From positions 1-64,000 of the forward strand of contig DASWII010000024.1 of assembly GCA_036397755.1 (NCBI GenBank): a DNA stretch of 64,000 nucleotides. The letters run 5' to 3'. Position numbers and translations under genes: made by a program. Origin of the DNA: CAMYLY01 sp036397755 (GTDB taxonomy: Bacteria > Gemmatimonadota > Gemmatimonadetes > Gemmatimonadales > GWC2-71-9). The notes below the pieces were generated by a model. The model was not told the origin of the DNA, searched no databases, and saw nothing but the letters and a program-made list of their open reading frames with translations. Shown here piece after piece: positions 61,987-64,000 of this stretch. Within the stretch, counting starts at the first letter, position 1, and each line of letters opens with the position of its first letter.

Positions 61987-62303
61987 TCGAGCCCGATCCG
62001 CGGCTGCTCGGGTCCATCGTGGAGCAGGAGGCGCAACGCACCCTGTCGGAGGCCGACCTGCAACCGGACCCGGCGCGGGTCGCCGCAGGGTGGACGCGTC
62101 GCTTCATCACCGATCGCACGCGGCTCGATGAGGTGCGAGCTCTCTACGAGGAATTGGGATTCGTCGTTGAGGTCGATTCCGTGCGGTCGACCCAGGTGGG
62201 AAAGGACTGCGAGGACTGCTACCTCGTGGCGCTCGAACGGTTCGTCACGGTGTACACGCGGCGGCGCGAAGTACACGGGCCGACGACGGGAGGTGGGGAA
62301 TGA
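61983..62303 (+). CDS. Small CxxC protein of the benzoyl-CoA operon, unknown
   Basis: A 106-residue acidic-to-neutral soluble protein with a GTG start overlapping the previous stop and a stop overlapping had. The N-terminal half is helical and charged (DPRLLGSIVEQEAQRTLSEA). The second half has a strand-rich part (LYEELGFVVEVDSVRS) and one CxxC pair in KDCEDCYLV. Two cysteines are too few for a ferredoxin. A redox, cluster-insertion or assembly role for the reductase is possible. I do not recognise the family. Confidence 0.7.
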   Translation: MIEPDPRLLGSIVEQEAQRTLSEADLQPDPARVAAGWTRRFITDRTRLDEVRALYEELGFVVEVDSVRSTQVGKDCEDCYLVALERFVTVYTRRREVHGPTTGGGE

Positions 62304-63322
62304 AAGCAGCAGTATTCCATGGGCCGGATCGTCCACTCGAAGTCACCGACGTTCCGACCCCCGAACCGGATCGCCACGAGGTGCTCGTCCGCGTCGCGGG
62401 CTGCGGGATGTGTCATACGGACTTGCACTACATCGATCACGGCGTCCAGACCTTCAAGTCCCCGCCGATCATCCTCGGTCACGAGGCCGCCGGCACAATT
62501 GCCGAGTTGGGCGAGGCTGTGACGGGGTGGGCTGAGGGAGACCGCGTACTCATCCCCGCCGTGCTGTCGTGCGGCCGGTGTCCCTACTGTCGGGAGGGGC
62601 GCGAGAACCTGTGCGACAACTTGCGCATGCTCGGCAACCACATGGACGGAGCGTACGCGGAGTTCGTCCGCGTGCCGGCGGATGAGTTGATCCGCGTGCC
62701 GGCAAGTCTGCCACTCGAGAAGGCATGCGTGGTGGCCGACGCGCTCTCGACGCCCTACCACGCCGTCACCCGCAGGGCGCGCGTGCGCGCCGGCGAACAG
62801 GTGGCGGTCGTCGGGTGCGGGGGCGTCGGACTCAATGTGGTACAGTGCGCGGTGGCGGTGGGTGCGACGGTCACCGCCATCGACGTCAACGAGGCCCGGC
62901 TCGAGATCGCGCGGGAACTCGGAGCCAGCGAAACGATCAACCCCAAGGACCACGAGCGCCTGGACAAGGTGGTACGGAAGCGCACGGACGGTGGCGTGTC
63001 AGTCGCGTTCGAGGCCATCGGGTCGCCCGCCACCATCCGTCTGGCCTTCAACCTGTTGCGTCGGGGCGGACGCCTGTGCGTGATCGGATTCTCTCACGAA
63101 GAGGTGAGCCTTGCCGCCGGCAAGATCATGTTCTACGAACTCGAGGTCATCGGCAGCCTGGGGTGTGGCGGCGGCACCTACCCGGAGATCCTGAGCCTCC
63201 TTCAAGCAGGCCGGCTCCAACTGGACCCCGTGGTCTCGGGCTCGATCGAACTGGACAATATCAACACGGGGTTCGACCGGCTGCGTCGGGGCGAGGGAGT
63301 GCGCTGGGTCGTGACGCCGTAG
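62300..63322 (+). CDS. had: 6-hydroxycyclohex-1-ene-1-carbonyl-CoA dehydrogenase (Had)
   Basis: A 340-residue zinc-dependent medium-chain dehydrogenase. The catalytic zinc site is Cys35 (GCGMCHTD) with His61-Glu62 (GHEAAG). The structural zinc site is Cys91, Cys94, Cys97 and Cys105 (CGRCPYC, then ENLC). The NAD loop is VGCGGVGLN. In this operon it should oxidise the Dch product to 6-oxocyclohex-1-ene-1-carbonyl-CoA, the Oah substrate. A generic alcohol dehydrogenase is the alternative, but context and length favour Had. It is the last gene before a hairpin terminator. Confidence 0.8.
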   Translation: MKAAVFHGPDRPLEVTDVPTPEPDRHEVLVRVAGCGMCHTDLHYIDHGVQTFKSPPIILGHEAAGTIAELGEAVTGWAEGDRVLIPAVLSCGRCPYCREGRENLCDNLRMLGNHMDGAYAEFVRVPADELIRVPASLPLEKACVVADALSTPYHAVTRRARVRAGEQVAVVGCGGVGLNVVQCAVAVGATVTAIDVNEARLEIARELGASETINPKDHERLDKVVRKRTDGGVSVAFEAIGSPATIRLAFNLLRRGGRLCVIGFSHEEVSLAAGKIMFYELEVIGSLGCGGGTYPEILSLLQAGRLQLDPVVSGSIELDNINTGFDRLRRGEGVRWVVTP

Positions 63323-63335
63323 CTTCCCACTCCAT

Positions 63336-63364
63336 CCCTTCGTTCACCGCACCTTCACGAAGGG
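63336..63364 (+). terminator. Probable terminator of the benzoyl-CoA operon
   Basis: A perfect 8-bp stem (CCCTTCGT / ACGAAGGG) with a 13-base loop, starting 13 bases after the had stop. Only a short TT follows, so it is likely a Rho-aided terminator. Confidence 0.6.
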
Positions 63365-63529
63365 TTCAGACGTCAGGCGGGATATTGGCGCAAGAACAGG
63401 GCGCGCCAGCCCGGTACCGCACGGTTCGGGTTCGCCAGCGAGGGGGGCGATTGACTCCTACCTTTGAGTCATCGTGGCGCGACCTGTTCTTTTGCATGCC
63501 TGCCGGCCGCGTTCACCGGACCGATAATC

Positions 63530-64000
63530 TCATCCGCCGCAGTCGCCTGCCGTACGCGGACCCGGCGTCTCGGTCACACGCACCCGATAACGCCCCGTCT
63601 GCCCAGGCAGGGTGGTGTTGACTACGATGCGATAGCGACCCGCGCCGGGGGATGGCAGGGTGACCCGGGAGTCACAGGCCCCCGCCCCATCATCGTCACG
63701 CCAGATCTCTCCGTCCGGCGCCACGACGAACAAGAAGGCGTCGAAATCATCCGACAGCACGTCGACCGTCACGCTGGGTACGCCTCCGCGAAGCTGCAGT
63801 TCCCACGCCTGCACCCACGAGCCGTCGGGGCCCCCGGCATCCGCCGTGCTCAACTCCCCACCGTGCTCGCGGCCCAGCTCAAGCATTCGCCCCGCGACCG
63901 GCAAATCGTTCAACCAGTCGCTCGAAATGTCGGCGCAGTCACCTTCCATGGTGGGACCAGGCGTGGTCGTCACGCGCAGTCGAAAACGCCCCACCGCTCC
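63530..64000 (-). CDS. Partial secreted protein with repeated beta domains
   Basis: The 3' end of a gene whose start lies beyond the right edge. The visible ~155 residues contain two copies of a repeat end (GRFRLRVTTTPGPTMEGDC and GRYRVRVTETPGPRTAGDC) around one PPC-like beta domain with DDFDAFLFVVAPDGEIW. Each repeat closes with one or two Cys. It is probably an exported repeat protein related in style to the 9-11 kb lipoprotein. Bases 63365-63529 hold nothing else that I can support. Confidence 0.65.
   Translation of the reverse strand, partial: GAVGRFRLRVTTTPGPTMEGDCADISSDWLNDLPVAGRMLELGREHGGELSTADAGGPDGSWVQAWELQLRGGVPSVTVDVLSDDFDAFLFVVAPDGEIWRDDDGAGACDSRVTLPSPGAGRYRIVVNTTLPGQTGRYRVRVTETPGPRTAGDCGG

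Noticed and set aside
1..64000. CRISPR arrays, insertion sequences, integrase or prophage genes
   Set aside because: I saw no regularly spaced direct repeats, no transposase motifs and no phage genes. The paired tRNA genes at 21.65-21.83 kb show no integrase next to them.

Overview
This 64 kb window is high-GC DNA with long, densely packed genes and very few spacers. It looks like one chromosomal contig from a Gram-negative soil or sediment bacterium, most probably a member of the Gemmatimonadota. That assignment is inference. It rests on the mix of genes: two very large secreted BNR/sortilin-type propeller proteins, a penicillin-acylase-family hydrolase, an M28 peptidase, a zinc-ribbon/PEGA Ser/Thr kinase, several signal-peptide beta-barrels and lipoproteins, dodecin, and ergothioneine genes. 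There is no rRNA, CRISPR array or recognisable insertion sequence.

Layout. 0-11.5 kb is mostly minus strand: a DinB/STAS/membrane/penicillin-acylase operon, a BNR lipoprotein, a Ser/Thr kinase-TPR-outer membrane protein operon with ATGA overlaps, and a large Ig-like lipoprotein. 11.7-21.6 kb holds housekeeping and uncharacterised genes: TerC, citrate synthase, the TIGR03545/TIGR03546 pair, ADP-forming acyl-CoA ligase, lysine 2,3-aminomutase family, a TIGR01777 epimerase and an unusual ERR/DRR-rich small protein. 21.65-21.83 kb carries tRNA-Thr(CGT) and tRNA-Leu(GAG) on the minus strand. 21.9-34 kb has an ATP-grasp enzyme, an Nfu scaffold, two giant propeller proteins around egtD-egtB, and a beta-barrel. 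34.5-38.3 kb has MOSC, msrB, malic enzyme, dodecin and a DUF4198 protein.

38.3-53.2 kb is a metal-resistance block. It contains an arsR-acr3-metallophosphoesterase operon, a divergent merR-merA unit with a classic MerR promoter, a cusCBA-type RND copper/silver exporter, and a histidine kinase/sigma54 activator pair transcribed away from the exporter. A carboxypeptidase-like M28 peptidase follows.

54.7-63.3 kb is the most striking part. It is one tightly coupled plus-strand operon, TetR - oah - SDR - dch - four benzoyl-CoA-reductase subunits - small CxxC protein - had. Together these genes encode the core of the anaerobic (ATP-dependent, class I) benzoyl-CoA pathway: ring reduction, hydration, dehydrogenation and hydrolytic ring opening to 3-hydroxypimeloyl-CoA, with the SDR a plausible next step. 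Both ATPase-type subunits are short, and the subunit order matches the Azoarcus (Bzd) type. No ferredoxin or benzoate-CoA ligase gene lies in the window. A truncated secreted-protein gene runs off the right edge.
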